Below are positions 36,978-46,442 of a DNA stretch of 64,000 nt, piece after piece (the stretch's first letter is position 1; every line of letters begins with the position of its first letter). The stretch is from Paucibacter sp. B2R-40. GTDB taxonomy: Bacteria; Pseudomonadota; Gammaproteobacteria; Burkholderiales; Burkholderiaceae_C. The notes beneath the pieces are model-generated. The model did not search any database. It had not been told where the DNA came from and worked only from the letters and a program-made list of their open reading frames with translations. Position numbers and translations under genes: made by a program. The stretch spans positions 17,533 to 81,532 of the forward strand of contig NZ_JAJIRP010000012.1 of assembly GCF_025717555.1 (NCBI RefSeq), given 5' to 3'.

Positions 36978-38258
36978 TCATTGGTAAGAGCGCGCGTCTT
37001 CAATCACCCGGCCATCGTTGGGCAGGCTGCCAAGCGCCAGTATCTGTACTTCCGCACGCAGCTTGGTGACTTCACGGACCACCGCCGCGATCCGCTCCAG
37101 CAAGCCTGCGTCGGCGGGCGTCGCGGATTCGATCTTCAAGCTCATGCGGTCCTGCGCCATCTCGCCCTCGATCACCAAGCGCGCACGGCCCAAGGCCGGA
37201 AAGCACCGCATGATCTCGGCCACCTGGGCCGCGTGCACAAACATGCCGCGCACCTTGGCCGACTGGTCGGCGCGACCCAGCCAGCCGCGAATACGGGTAT
37301 TGCTGCGCCCGGTCGGACAAAGCCCCGGCAACACCGCAGACAAATCCCCGGTGCCGAAACGAATCAAGGGGTAGTCGGGGTTCAAACTGCTCACAACCAC
37401 CTCACCCACCTCCCCGTCCGGCAGCGGCTCGCCCGTGCCTGGTCGCACGATCTCGACGATCAAGGCTTCGGCCAAGACCAAGCCCTCGCGCGCGGCGGTC
37501 TCGTAGGCCATCAGCCCCAAGTCGGCACTGGCGTAGCACTGATAGGCGTCCACACCGCGCGCTATGAACCAGTCCCGCAAGGACGGTGGCAAGGCCTCGC
37601 CGCTGAGCAGCGCTGTTTTGAGCGAGACGGTATCCAGGCCCGTGGAGGCGGCTTTCTCCAGCAGGATGCGCAGAAAACTCGGCGTGCCGGCAAAGGCCTG
37701 CGGGCGCAAATCCGCAATGGCCTGCAGCTGCAACTCGGTATTACCCACGCCGCCGGGGAAAACGCTGCAGCCCAGCGCATGCGCGCCGCCTTCCATCATC
37801 GAGCCGGCCGGCGTCAGGTGATAACTGAAGCTGTTGTGCAGCAAGTCGCCTTGGCGCAAGCCGGCCGCAAACAGCGCCCGGGCGACGCGCCAGTAGTCGC
37901 CCGCCTGGCCTTCGGGCTCATAGATGCCGCCGGGCGACTGAAAGACTCGGCGCGCACCAGCGCTCACGCCGCGCACACCCCAGCCAATCGCCGCATAACC
38001 GCCAAACACATCGCTGGCACGCAGACGCTGTTGGCGCGCCAGCAGATCGGACTTGCGGGTGACGGGCAACTGCGCCAAGGCGGCTCGGCTGTTGATGCTG
38101 CGCGCGTCCAGGCCGGCAAAGAGTTCCGCGAAGGCCGGCGCATGGGCTTGGGCATGCGCGACCTGCTGCGGCAGCGCCGCCATCAAGGCGCGCTCACGCT
38201 CATCCGGATCAAGGCATTCCAAGGCGTCATAAAAAACACCGGCCGGCAAGCGACTCAT
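36978..38258 (-). CDS. Phenylacetate-CoA ligase-like adenylating enzyme
   Basis: Adenylate-forming acyl-CoA synthetase of the PaaK group. The 426-aa product shows VTRKSDLL (typical near residue 75), a shortened P-loop region, LRPQAFAGTPSFLRILLEK, YASADLGLMAYET, and the hinge/C-terminal domain GWLGRADQSAKVRGMFVHAAQVAEIM. Substrate is unknown; PaaK-like enzymes act on aromatic acids. ATG at 38258 overlaps the preceding small gene by 4 nt. It is the last gene of the long operon with the Liv-type ABC transporter, suggesting import and CoA activation of the same or related carboxylic acid. Confidence 0.85.
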   Translation of the reverse strand: MSRLPAGVFYDALECLDPDERERALMAALPQQVAHAQAHAPAFAELFAGLDARSINSRAALAQLPVTRKSDLLARQQRLRASDVFGGYAAIGWGVRGVSAGARRVFQSPGGIYEPEGQAGDYWRVARALFAAGLRQGDLLHNSFSYHLTPAGSMMEGGAHALGCSVFPGGVGNTELQLQAIADLRPQAFAGTPSFLRILLEKAASTGLDTVSLKTALLSGEALPPSLRDWFIARGVDAYQCYASADLGLMAYETAAREGLVLAEALIVEIVRPGTGEPLPDGEVGEVVVSSLNPDYPLIRFGTGDLSAVLPGLCPTGRSNTRIRGWLGRADQSAKVRGMFVHAAQVAEIMRCFPALGRARLVIEGEMAQDRMSLKIESATPADAGLLERIAAVVREVTKLRAEVQILALGSLPNDGRVIEDARSYQ

Positions 38259-38554
38259 GGTGTTTCGTCCGTCCAGCGCGCCAATCGGCGCTTGATCTCG
38301 TCTTGCAGCGCCCGCACTTCGCTGCTGCTCTTGCAATCCCGCAGTTCCCAATCCGGGCTTTGCGCCGGGCGCTTGGCCAAGCGCGCTCGCAAGACCGGCT
38401 CGACCAGGCTGAGTTCCAGCACCACCTGACCCTGCAGGCTGAATTGATTGTTGCGCTCGCTCAGCGAGCGAAAGTCGCGCAGCGCCCGCTTGAGCTGCTG
38501 CAGCGCCTCGTCCGGCTTGAAGGCCGGCGGGGCGAAAAAGCTGTCGTCATTCAT
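38255..38554 (-). CDS. Small conserved-type hypothetical protein in the Liv/CoA-ligase operon
   Basis: The 99-aa product (MNDDSFFAPPAFKPDEALQQ at the start) is helical and charged, with no membrane segment and no motif I recognise. It sits 19 nt after livF and overlaps the PaaK-like gene by 4 nt, so it is probably real and co-translated. The frame is open upstream to 38692 but that part overlaps livF. A role in the operon's CoA-ester pathway is inferred only from position. Confidence 0.62.
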   Translation of the reverse strand: MNDDSFFAPPAFKPDEALQQLKRALRDFRSLSERNNQFSLQGQVVLELSLVEPVLRARLAKRPAQSPDWELRDCKSSSEVRALQDEIKRRLARWTDETP

Positions 38555-38573
38555 TCCTTGATCCCTTGCGCCT

Positions 38574-39398
38574 TCAAGCCAACCAGCGCTTGCGGCGCTT
38601 ATAGCTTTTGACATCCTTGAAGCTTTTTCTTGGGCTGCCATCATCAGCCCCGCCCATACCCAGATAGAACTCCTTGACGTCCTCGTTCTCACTCAGCAGA
38701 TCCGCCGCACCGTCCATCACGACGCGGCCGTTTTCCAGGATGTAGCCGTAGTCGGCATAGCGCAAAGCCATATGGGTGTTTTGCTCGGCCAGCAAGAAAG
38801 TCACGCCCTCTCTTTTGTTGAGGTCTTTGACGATTTCGAACACCTCCTCGACGATCTGCGGCGCCAAGCCCATCGAGGGCTCATCGAGCAAGACCATCTT
38901 GGGGTTGGCCATCAGCGCGCGACCGATCGCACACATCTGCTGCTCGCCGCCCGAGGTGTAAGCGGCCTGGCTGCTTCTGCGCGTTTTCAAGCGCGGAAAA
39001 TAGTTGTAAACCTTCTCCAGCGTGGCGGCCACCGCCGCCTTGCCGTCGCGGCGGGTGTAGGCCCCCGTCAGCAGGTTTTCCTCGATGCTGAGATGGGCGA
39101 AGCAATGCCGCCCCTCCATCACCTGGATCACGCCGCGGCCCACCATCTCGGCCGTCGAGAGCTTCTCGATCCGCTCACCGCGCAGCTCGATAGACCCCTT
39201 GGTGACGGCGCCGCGCTCGCCGGCCAGCAGGTTGGAGACGGCCCGCAAGGTGGTCGTCTTGCCGGCGCCGTTGCCGCCCAGCAAGGCCACCACCGAGCCC
39301 TCCTTGACCTGCAACGACACGCCTTTGAGCACCAAGATCACGTGGTTGTAGATGACCTCGATGCCGTTGACATTCAGCAATATATTGGGAGTACTCAC
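38574..39398 (-). CDS. ABC transporter ATP-binding protein, LivF type
   Basis: One of two ATPases of a branched-chain-amino-acid-type (HAAT) importer. The 274-aa product has Walker A GGNGAGKT, an ABC signature in this position reading TSGGEQQMCAIGRAL, Walker B MVLLDEPSMGLAP and the H-loop LAEQN. TSGG replaces the canonical LSGG start, giving YTSGGEQ. The tail (GMGGADDGSPRKSFKDVKSY) is longer and more basic than classic LivF. Followed by a small gene and the PaaK-like ligase. Confidence 0.92.
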   Translation of the reverse strand: MSTPNILLNVNGIEVIYNHVILVLKGVSLQVKEGSVVALLGGNGAGKTTTLRAVSNLLAGERGAVTKGSIELRGERIEKLSTAEMVGRGVIQVMEGRHCFAHLSIEENLLTGAYTRRDGKAAVAATLEKVYNYFPRLKTRRSSQAAYTSGGEQQMCAIGRALMANPKMVLLDEPSMGLAPQIVEEVFEIVKDLNKREGVTFLLAEQNTHMALRYADYGYILENGRVVMDGAADLLSENEDVKEFYLGMGGADDGSPRKSFKDVKSYKRRKRWLA

Positions 39399-39417
39399 GC
39401 TGACACCTCACATGCCG

Positions 39418-40734
39418 TCAAGACTGACAGTCTTCGGGAGTTCTTCGCGTCAACTTCTTCTCCGTCGCATATCGCTCGGCGGTGGCCTTGACCAGCGGCT
39501 TGATGATGCTGTCATCGGCCTGGTACCAATCGGACGTGAAGTGCCACTGTTTGCCGTCCCAGCTGTGCACGCGCGCCCAGCTTGAGCCCATGTGGTCGAC
39601 GCAGGATGTAGACACCGGCCGCATCACGCCGGCCAGGCCCAGCGCGTCGAGCTTTTTCTGGTCCAGCGCCAAGTTCTCCAGGCCCCAACGGACCTGCTCG
39701 CCGTCCATATGCTTGCCCTTGCCGAAACGCTCTTGCGCGCGCTTGACACCTTCCACACCCAACATCGCCGACAGCAGGCCGCGCATATAGAGCACCTGCC
39801 CGACCTCTTCCTTAGGCCCGGTGCCCTGCCCCTTGGCGTGCAGCTCCTTGAGCACATCCTGCACAACCTTGGCATTGGGCTCGGCGCCATGCTGGATAGT
39901 GACGGCGCTATAGCCCTTGGCGCCATCGCCTACATCCTTGACATCGGGCTCAGCGCCGGCCCACCAGACGCCATACATCTTCTCGCGCGGATAGCCGGTC
40001 GCCTGCGCCTCCTTCAAGGCGGTCGAGTTCATCACGCCCCAGCCCCACAGCAAGGTGTAGTCAGGCTTGCTCTGGCGCACCTGCAGCCAGGTGGCTTTTT
40101 GCTCAACCCCGGGTGCGGTCACGGGCAGCAATTGCAGCTCGAAGCCATGCATCTTGGCACGCTCCTGCAGCAGCGGGATTGGCTCCTTGCCGTAGGGACT
40201 GTCGTGATAGACCAGCGCGATCTTCTTGCCCTTGAGCTTGTCCCAGCCGCCTTCTTTCTTGGCGATGTGCTGCAAGAGCACATCGGCCGCCACCCAATAG
40301 GTGCCCAAGAGCGGGAAGTTCCATTTGAAGACGCCGCCATCGGCCGACTCGCTGCGGCCATAGCCGGCGGTGATCAAGGGGATCTTGTCGCCGGGCGCTT
40401 TCTCGGTCAAAGCGAAGGTGGCGCCGGTGGAGAGCGGCTGAAACACGGTCGCGCCCTTGCCCTTCAAGCGCTCATAGCATTCGACCGAGCGGTCGGTCGC
40501 GTAGCCCGTTTCGCATTCCTCATAGGTGATCTTGACGCCGTTCATGCCGCCGCGCGCATTGACCAGCTTTAGATAGTCGACATAGCCATTTGCCCAAGGG
40601 GTGCCGTTGGGCGCGTAGGCGCCGGTGCGATAGACCAGCACCGGGAAGAATTGCTCGGTGGGGGCTGCCGGCGCGGGCAAGGCGGGCAAGGCGATCAGCA
40701 AACTGCTGGCAAAGGCGATTGATTTGAGTTTCAT
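39418..40734 (-). CDS. ABC transporter periplasmic substrate-binding protein (HAAT family)
   Basis: The 438-aa product has a signal peptide (SIAFASSLLIALPALPAPAAP) and a Peripla_BP_6 type fold (QFFPVLVYRTGAYAPNGTPW; AYERLKGKGATVFQPLSTGATFALTE-like segment; IALVYHDSPYGKEPIPLLQERA). It is longer than LivK (about 370 aa) and belongs to the branch often found with acyl-CoA synthetase genes, suggesting an organic acid or aromatic substrate rather than leucine. Gap to livM 41 nt, to livF 19 nt. Confidence 0.9.
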   Translation of the reverse strand: MKLKSIAFASSLLIALPALPAPAAPTEQFFPVLVYRTGAYAPNGTPWANGYVDYLKLVNARGGMNGVKITYEECETGYATDRSVECYERLKGKGATVFQPLSTGATFALTEKAPGDKIPLITAGYGRSESADGGVFKWNFPLLGTYWVAADVLLQHIAKKEGGWDKLKGKKIALVYHDSPYGKEPIPLLQERAKMHGFELQLLPVTAPGVEQKATWLQVRQSKPDYTLLWGWGVMNSTALKEAQATGYPREKMYGVWWAGAEPDVKDVGDGAKGYSAVTIQHGAEPNAKVVQDVLKELHAKGQGTGPKEEVGQVLYMRGLLSAMLGVEGVKRAQERFGKGKHMDGEQVRWGLENLALDQKKLDALGLAGVMRPVSTSCVDHMGSSWARVHSWDGKQWHFTSDWYQADDSIIKPLVKATAERYATEKKLTRRTPEDCQS

Positions 40735-40775
40735 GCTTGTTGTCTCCGTTTTTTTAGGGGCTGATCAGTGCGGAA

Positions 40776-41840
40776 TCAATGTGGAAAGGGCCACAGGCGC
40801 AACTTCTCTTTGGCGGTTGACCACAGGCGTGCAATGCCATGCGGTTCAACAATCAGGAAGAACACGATCAGCGCGCCGAAGATCATGAACTCCAGATGCG
40901 AGGCGGTTTCGGTTTGAATGGGCAGGCCAAACCAATGCGGGATTTGACCCAGCATGATGGGCAAGATGATGATGAAGGCAGCGCCGAAGAAGCTGCCCAT
41001 CACCGAACCCAGGCCGCCAATGATGACCATGAATAACAACTGAAATGAGCGGTCGATCGAAAACGCCGCCGGCTCCCAGCTGCTCAGGTGGACAAAGCCC
41101 CACAAGGCGCCGGCCACGCCGACGATGAAGCTGCTGACGGCGAAGGCGCTCAGTTTGGCGTACACAGGCCGTATGCCAATGACGGCGGCGGCCACGTCCA
41201 TATCGCGCATCGCCATCCATTCCCGGCCAATCGCGGAGCGCACCAGGTTCTTGGTCAACAGCGCAAACACCAACACAAAGCCCAGGCAGAACAGGTACTT
41301 TTGCACCGGCGAATCGATGCTGTAACCCATCAACTGCAAGCCGGACACCGACACATTGCCGGACGGCGAGTCATGCGTGAACCACTTGATGCGCAGGAAG
41401 GCCCAATCGCAAAAGAACTGCGCCGCCAGCGTCGCCACCGCCAGATACAGGCCCTTGATGCGCAGCGAGGGAATGCCGAACAGCACACCGACCAGCGTCG
41501 AGCACAGACCACCCAAGAGCAGCGACGCAATTAAGGGCATGCCCTCGATGCGCACATGAAAGTTATAGGCCGCATAAGCCCCGACCGCCATAAAGGCGCC
41601 GGTGCCCAGCGAGATCTGCCCGCAATAGCCGACCAGCACGTTCAGACCCACGGCCGCCAGCGACAGAATCAAGAAGGGAATCAGAATCGCGCGGAACAAA
41701 TACTCCGACGCGAACAAGGGCACGCCGACGATGGCAATCAGCAGCAGCAAGGCGACGGCAATCTGGTCCTGCCGAATCGGGAAGATCTGACTGTCGGCGC
41801 GATAGCTCGTTTTGAACTGGCCGTTTTCTCTATAGAACAT
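40776..41840 (-). CDS. ABC transporter permease, LivM type
   Basis: Inner-membrane permease of 354 aa with about ten predicted helices. Family features are VLVGYCGQISLGTGAFMAVGAYAAY near residue 70 and the EAA-like loop GREWMAMRDMDVAAAVIGIRPVYAKLSAFAVSSF near 205. N-terminal extension of about 30 residues before the first helix. It lies 3 nt after livH. Confidence 0.93.
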   Translation of the reverse strand: MFYRENGQFKTSYRADSQIFPIRQDQIAVALLLLIAIVGVPLFASEYLFRAILIPFLILSLAAVGLNVLVGYCGQISLGTGAFMAVGAYAAYNFHVRIEGMPLIASLLLGGLCSTLVGVLFGIPSLRIKGLYLAVATLAAQFFCDWAFLRIKWFTHDSPSGNVSVSGLQLMGYSIDSPVQKYLFCLGFVLVFALLTKNLVRSAIGREWMAMRDMDVAAAVIGIRPVYAKLSAFAVSSFIVGVAGALWGFVHLSSWEPAAFSIDRSFQLLFMVIIGGLGSVMGSFFGAAFIIILPIMLGQIPHWFGLPIQTETASHLEFMIFGALIVFFLIVEPHGIARLWSTAKEKLRLWPFPH

Positions 41841-41843
41841 TGC

Positions 41844-42773
41844 TCAGACCCGATCAATAACTTTCTCGCCGAACATTCCTTGCGGCCTGAACAGCAAGAA
41901 CAGCAGCGCCAGCACATAGGCAAACCAGATCTCGATACCGCCGCCGAGCAGCGGGCCGATATAGACCTCGCTGAGCTTCTCGCCCACCCCGATCACCAAA
42001 CCGCCGATGATGGCGCCTGGCACCGAGGTCAGCCCGCCCAGGATCACCACCGGCAAGGCCTTCAGCGCCACCAGCGAGAGCGAGAACTGCACACCTAACT
42101 TGCTACCCCAGATGACACCGGCCACCAGGGCCACAAAGCCGGCCACACTCCAGACAATCACCCAGATGGTGGACAGCGGAATGCCAATCGACTGCGCCGC
42201 CTGATGATCATCGGCCACCGCGCGCAAAGCCCGGCCGGTCGCGGTTTTCTGGAAGAACAGTGCCAGCAAGGCGACCATCACGGCCGCGATCAAGGCGGCA
42301 TAGAGATCCTCCTTGTTGACCAAGAGCCCGCCCTCAAACGTCTTCTCGAACAAAAAGATCGGGTCTTTGGGCATGCCGACATCGATCTTGTAGATGTCGG
42401 AGCCGAACAGCGACTGACCCAGCCCTTCGAGAAAGTAGGTGATGCCCAAGGTGGCCATCAGCAACGTGATGCCTTCTTGGTTGACCAGATGGCGCAGCAC
42501 CAGGCGCTCGATACCCCATGCCAGGCCAATCATCACAAGGAAGGCCAGACCGAAGGCCAGCGCGTTCACCGCGATGGGATTGCTCAGGCCGCTGTACTTC
42601 GGTATCCATTCGGCAAAACGCGCCATCGCCAGGGCGGCGAACAGCACCATCGCGCCTTGGGCGAAATTGAATACACCGCTGGCCTTGTAGATCAGCACAA
42701 AGCCCAAGGCGATCAGCGAATACAGCATGCCCGTCATCAGGCCGCCAAAGAGGATTTCAAGGAAGGGTCCCAT
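41844..42773 (-). CDS. ABC transporter permease, LivH type
   Basis: Second permease of the importer, 309 aa, about eight helices. It begins FLEILFGGLMTGMLYSLIALGFVLIYKASGVFNFAQGAMV, the LivH signature, and contains ATGRALRAVADDHQAAQSIGIPL, the coupling-helix loop that touches the ATPases. Between livG (11 nt) and livM (3 nt). Confidence 0.94.
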   Translation of the reverse strand: MGPFLEILFGGLMTGMLYSLIALGFVLIYKASGVFNFAQGAMVLFAALAMARFAEWIPKYSGLSNPIAVNALAFGLAFLVMIGLAWGIERLVLRHLVNQEGITLLMATLGITYFLEGLGQSLFGSDIYKIDVGMPKDPIFLFEKTFEGGLLVNKEDLYAALIAAVMVALLALFFQKTATGRALRAVADDHQAAQSIGIPLSTIWVIVWSVAGFVALVAGVIWGSKLGVQFSLSLVALKALPVVILGGLTSVPGAIIGGLVIGVGEKLSEVYIGPLLGGGIEIWFAYVLALLFLLFRPQGMFGEKVIDRV

Positions 42774-42784
42774 GCCGGATGCTC

Positions 42785-43570
42785 TCAGTGGGATGTGCCG
42801 AGATAGGCACTGATGACGTCTTCATTACGCCTTACCTCAGCGGGCGTGCCGTCGCCTATCTTCTTGCCGTAGTCCAGCACGACGACGCGGTCGGAGATGT
42901 CCATCACCACGCCCATATCGTGCTCGATCAAGACAATCGTGCAGCCGAACTCGTCGTTCACGTCGAGGATGAAGCGGCACATATCCTGCTTCTCCTCCAC
43001 ATTCATGCCCGCCATCGGCTCATCCAGCAGCAAGACCTGCGGTTCCATCGCCAAGGCGCGGCCCAGGTCGACGCGCTTTTGCAAACCGTAGGAGAGCCGC
43101 CCGACCGGGGTCTTGCGGTAGGCCTGAATTTCCAGGAAGTCGATGATGTGCTCGACCTTCTCGCGCTGCTCGTTTTCCTCGCGCTCGGCTGGCCCCCAAC
43201 GCAAAGCCTGCCAGAGCAAATTGCACTTCATATGCAGGCTGCGCCCGGTCATGATGTTGTCCAGCACGCTCATGCCCTTGAACAGCGCCAGATTCTGAAA
43301 GGTGCGCGCCACGCCCAGCTCGGCCACCTGGCGTGAGTTCATATGCTTGAAGGTCTGGCCGCGCAAGCTGATCGCCCCTTGCTGCGGCTGGTAGACGCCG
43401 TTGATGCAGTTCAGCATCGAGCTTTTGCCCGCGCCATTGGGGCCGATGATGGCGCGGATCTCATGCTCGCGTACATCGAAACTGATGTCGGTCAGCGCCT
43501 TCACGCCGCCAAAAGCGAGCGAGATGTTCTTGACCTCGAGGATGATGTCGCCGATCTTTTTTTCAGCCAT
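42785..43570 (-). CDS. ABC transporter ATP-binding protein, LivG type
   Basis: Second ATPase, 261 aa. Walker A GPNGAGKSS, Q-loop RTFQNLALF, signature RLSYGLQKRVDLGRALAM (LSYGL in place of LSGGQ, the form common in LivG proteins), Walker B VLLLDEPMAGMN and the H-loop LIEHDMGVVM. Its ATG overlaps the stop codon of the upstream CoA ligase (TGATG), so translation is coupled. Confidence 0.94.
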   Translation of the reverse strand: MAEKKIGDIILEVKNISLAFGGVKALTDISFDVREHEIRAIIGPNGAGKSSMLNCINGVYQPQQGAISLRGQTFKHMNSRQVAELGVARTFQNLALFKGMSVLDNIMTGRSLHMKCNLLWQALRWGPAEREENEQREKVEHIIDFLEIQAYRKTPVGRLSYGLQKRVDLGRALAMEPQVLLLDEPMAGMNVEEKQDMCRFILDVNDEFGCTIVLIEHDMGVVMDISDRVVVLDYGKKIGDGTPAEVRRNEDVISAYLGTSH

Positions 43571-45516
43571 CAGGCGGCCCTCCCGACCGAGGCGAATGTC
43601 TTCGCATCGACGATCTTCAAGTCAGCCGATATCGAGCCACTGCGCCCATCCTCAAACTTGACTGCGGTCTCAATAAACTGCGATTGGCGTCCGTCATACA
43701 GCGCCGAAATCAAAACCGCATATTTCTCGGCAATCGCGCTGCGCTTGACCTTGCGGGTGCGGGTCAGCTCGCCATCGTCGGCGTCCAACTCCTTGTGCAG
43801 AATCAGGAAGCGCGCGAGCTGGCTGCCGGCCAAGGCGCTGTCTTCGCTCAAGTCGGCATTGACCTTCTCCACGCAATCGCGGATCAGCTCATAGACCTCG
43901 GGCTTTTGCGCCAGATCGGTGTAGCCGGCATAGGACAGATTGCGCCGCTCGGCCCAGTTGCCGACCGCCTCGAAGTCGATATTGATGAAGGCGCAGACGC
44001 TGGCGCGCTGGTCCCCGAAGGCCACCGCCTCCTTGATATAAGGGAAGAACTTCAACTTGTTCTCCACGTATTTGGGCGCAAACAGCGCGCCGTCAAAAGT
44101 GCCGCCGAGCATGCGCCCGACATCCTTGGCGCGGTCGATGATCTTCAGATGGCCGTGGCCGTCGATGAAGCCGGCGTCGCCGGTGTGATACCAGCCCTCT
44201 GGCGTCAAGACCTCGGCGGTGGCCGCCGCGTTTTTGTAATAGCCACTGAACAGACCGGCCGACTTGACCAGGATTTCACCGCTCTCGCTGACCTTGATGT
44301 CAACCCCGTCTATGGGCACACCGACCGTATCGGCACGCGCCTCGTGGTCGGGCTGCAGGCACACGAACACTGCCGTCTCGGTCGAGCCGTAGAGCTGCTT
44401 CAAATTGATGCCAATGGCGCGGTAGAAGCTGAATAAATCCGGCCCTATCGCCTCGCCCGCCGTGTAGGCCACGCGCACCCGCGAGAAGCCCAGGCTATTG
44501 CGCAGCGGGCCGTAAATGGCCAGATTGCCGAATGCGTATTTGCAGCGGTCGACAAAACCCACGGCCTTGCCGTCCATCAGGTTTGGGCCGACTCGCCGCG
44601 CCAGCTGCATGCAGCGCTCGAACAAAACCCGTTTGAGCGCGCTCGCATCCTCCATCCGGATCATCACGCTGGTCAGCAAGCCCTCGAACACGCGCGGCGG
44701 CGCGAAGTAATAACTCGGGCCAATTTCCTTCAGGTCTATGGACACGGTGCTGGCCGACTCGGGCGCATTGACCACATAGCCGCAGGCCAACCACTGCGCG
44801 TAGCTGAAGATGTTTTGGCCTATCCAGGCCGGCGGCAGGTAAGCCAAGACCTCCTCGCTGGACGTCAGCTTGTCAAAGCGCGCGCCGGCCTGCGCCCGGT
44901 CGATCAGGCTCTGATGGGTATGGACGACGCCTTTTGGATTGCCGGTCGTGCCCGAGGTGAAAAACATCGCGGCGGTGTCGCTGGCCTGGCCCGCCGCCAC
45001 CTGCTCGGCGAAGAAGCTGGGGCGCTCGCCGGCATGTTCACGGCCAGCTGCACAAAGTTGATCCAGCGAAGCGAGGCCGGCTTCCACATAGTTGCGCAGC
45101 CCGCGCGGCTTGTCGAACCAGATGCAGCGCAGCTGCGGGCAATGCTCGCGCAGCTCCAACATCTTGTCGACCTGTTCCTGGTCCTCGACCACGGCATAAG
45201 CAATTTCGGCGTTATTGATCGGGAACACAAACTCGGCCGCGACCGCGTCTGAATACAGCGGCACGGGAATCGCACCCAAGACTTGCGCGGCCAAAACGCT
45301 GGCCGACAAACGCGGCCGGTTCTCTCCCACCAGCGCAATATGGTCGCCACGCCGCAGGCCGGCCGCCGCCAAGCCGTGGGCCAGCTCGGTGACCAAGGCC
45401 TGCAACTGCTGCCAGCTCAAGCTCTGCCAGATGCCGTATTCCTTCTCGCGCAGCGCCGGCGCAGCGGGGCGCTGCGCTGCATGCTCGAGCAAGAGCCGGG
45501 GGAATGTCGTCGCCAC
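43570..45516 (-). CDS. AMP-dependent long-chain-type acyl-CoA synthetase
   Basis: Adenylate-forming ligase, 648 aa, that activates a carboxylic acid to its CoA thioester. Seen motifs: P-loop FFTSGTTGNPKGVVHTH near residue 190, YFAPPRVFEG, GSTETAVFV near 360, the hinge GWYHTGDAGFIDGHGHLKIIDRAKD, and the C-terminal lysine region ELTRTRKVKRSAI. The form (FadD15/ACSBG-like) is the one regularly found as first gene of Liv-type operons in Burkholderiales. Start is GTG at 45516 with AAGGAG 9 nt upstream; the frame runs upstream to 45630 without homology. Shares one nucleotide with livG. Divergent from a Crp/Fnr regulator. Confidence 0.88.
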   Translation of the reverse strand: MATTFPRLLLEHAAQRPAAPALREKEYGIWQSLSWQQLQALVTELAHGLAAAGLRRGDHIALVGENRPRLSASVLAAQVLGAIPVPLYSDAVAAEFVFPINNAEIAYAVVEDQEQVDKMLELREHCPQLRCIWFDKPRGLRNYVEAGLASLDQLCAAGREHAGERPSFFAEQVAAGQASDTAAMFFTSGTTGNPKGVVHTHQSLIDRAQAGARFDKLTSSEEVLAYLPPAWIGQNIFSYAQWLACGYVVNAPESASTVSIDLKEIGPSYYFAPPRVFEGLLTSVMIRMEDASALKRVLFERCMQLARRVGPNLMDGKAVGFVDRCKYAFGNLAIYGPLRNSLGFSRVRVAYTAGEAIGPDLFSFYRAIGINLKQLYGSTETAVFVCLQPDHEARADTVGVPIDGVDIKVSESGEILVKSAGLFSGYYKNAAATAEVLTPEGWYHTGDAGFIDGHGHLKIIDRAKDVGRMLGGTFDGALFAPKYVENKLKFFPYIKEAVAFGDQRASVCAFINIDFEAVGNWAERRNLSYAGYTDLAQKPEVYELIRDCVEKVNADLSEDSALAGSQLARFLILHKELDADDGELTRTRKVKRSAIAEKYAVLISALYDGRQSQFIETAVKFEDGRSGSISADLKIVDAKTFASVGRAA

Positions 45517-45645
45517 TGGTTTTGTCTCCTTGTGATGCCTGGCGCCCAACGTTGGGGCGCCTCGTTCATCAGCAGGACCCAATACTAGGCTGGACTTTGA
45601 CGCCATGTTGTCGTTGCAACGACATTCCAAGGGACTTCCCTGCCG

Positions 45646-45668
45646 CGTACTTTCCCCTAGTTACCAAC
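45646..45668 (+). promoter_or_regulatory. Site resembling the PEP-CTERM promoter motif, before the Crp/Fnr gene
   Basis: TACTTTCCCCTAGTTACC lies in the 175-bp divergent region between the CoA-ligase operon and the Crp/Fnr gene. TTTCCCCTAG matches the core of the motif at 5409-5430 and 8385-8404, but the flanks do not, so it may be coincidence. Confidence 0.25.
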
Positions 45669-45691
45669 AAACGCCGTGTAAGCCAAGCGTC

Positions 45692-46441
45692 ATGGGACTG
45701 CGTCGACACTCAGGCATGCAATCCGCAAGCCAAGCCACGCCTCTTCGCCAACGCGCGCGCGCCGCGACGCCCCATGAGCTGGCCGCTATCCCTTGGCTGA
45801 GCGTGCTGACGCCGGCTCAGCACCAGACCGTGCTGGCGCAGTTGCAAGTGGCCGACGCCGAGGTCGGCGAGCGGATCTGCCGGATTGGCCGGCCGGCCAA
45901 TTTCTGGTTCGGCGTGATCGACGGCTTGTTGAAGATGAGCAATGACGACAGTCAGGGTCCGGCCGTCACTTTCACCGGCGTGCCGCCCGGCGGCTGGTTC
46001 GGCGAAGGCACGCTGCTCAAGCGCGAGAGCTACCGCTACAACATCCAGGCGCTGCGCCGCAGCGTCGTGGCGGGTCTGCCAATCGAGACCTTTCACGACT
46101 TGCTGGAGAACAGCATCGCCTTCAACCGCTTCATGCTGAATCAACTCAACGAGCGGCTCGGCCAGTTCATCGCGGCGCGTGAGATCGACCGCATCTCCGA
46201 CCCCGATCTACGCGTCGCGCGCAACCTGGCCGCGCTGTTTCATCCGCAGCTCTACCCCGGCGTGGGCACAATGCTGCGCATCACCCAGCAAGAGCTGGGC
46301 TATCTGGTCGGGCTGTCACGCCAGCGGGTCAATCAAGCCCTCAAAGCGCTGGTCGCGCATCGCTTGATCAGCATTGAATATGGCGGCCTGCGGGTGCTCG
46401 ATCTGCAGGGCCTGCGCTGCTATCCGCAATTGCCAACTTGA
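45692..46441 (+). CDS. Crp/Fnr family transcriptional regulator
   Basis: The 249-aa product has a cyclic-nucleotide-binding-type beta barrel (VGERICRIGRPANFWFGVIDGLLKMSN; GGWFGEGTLLKRESYRYNIQALRRS) and a C-terminal helix-turn-helix (LRITQQELGYLVGLSRQRVNQALKALVAHRLI). The cNMP phosphate-binding pattern GE(I/L)(S/A)xxxxxxR(S/T) is not clear, and the FNR cysteines are absent, so effector is unknown. Start is uncertain: ATG at 45692 is used, 45716 and 45605 are alternatives. Divergent from the acyl-CoA synthetase-Liv operon, which it may regulate. Confidence 0.85.
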   Translation: MGLRRHSGMQSASQATPLRQRARAATPHELAAIPWLSVLTPAQHQTVLAQLQVADAEVGERICRIGRPANFWFGVIDGLLKMSNDDSQGPAVTFTGVPPGGWFGEGTLLKRESYRYNIQALRRSVVAGLPIETFHDLLENSIAFNRFMLNQLNERLGQFIAAREIDRISDPDLRVARNLAALFHPQLYPGVGTMLRITQQELGYLVGLSRQRVNQALKALVAHRLISIEYGGLRVLDLQGLRCYPQLPT

Positions 46442-46442
46442 C

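Noticed and set aside
36975-38429. 484-codon open frame antisense to the PaaK-like gene
   Set aside because: Composition is Arg/Gln/His-rich and the sense strand has clear family motifs.
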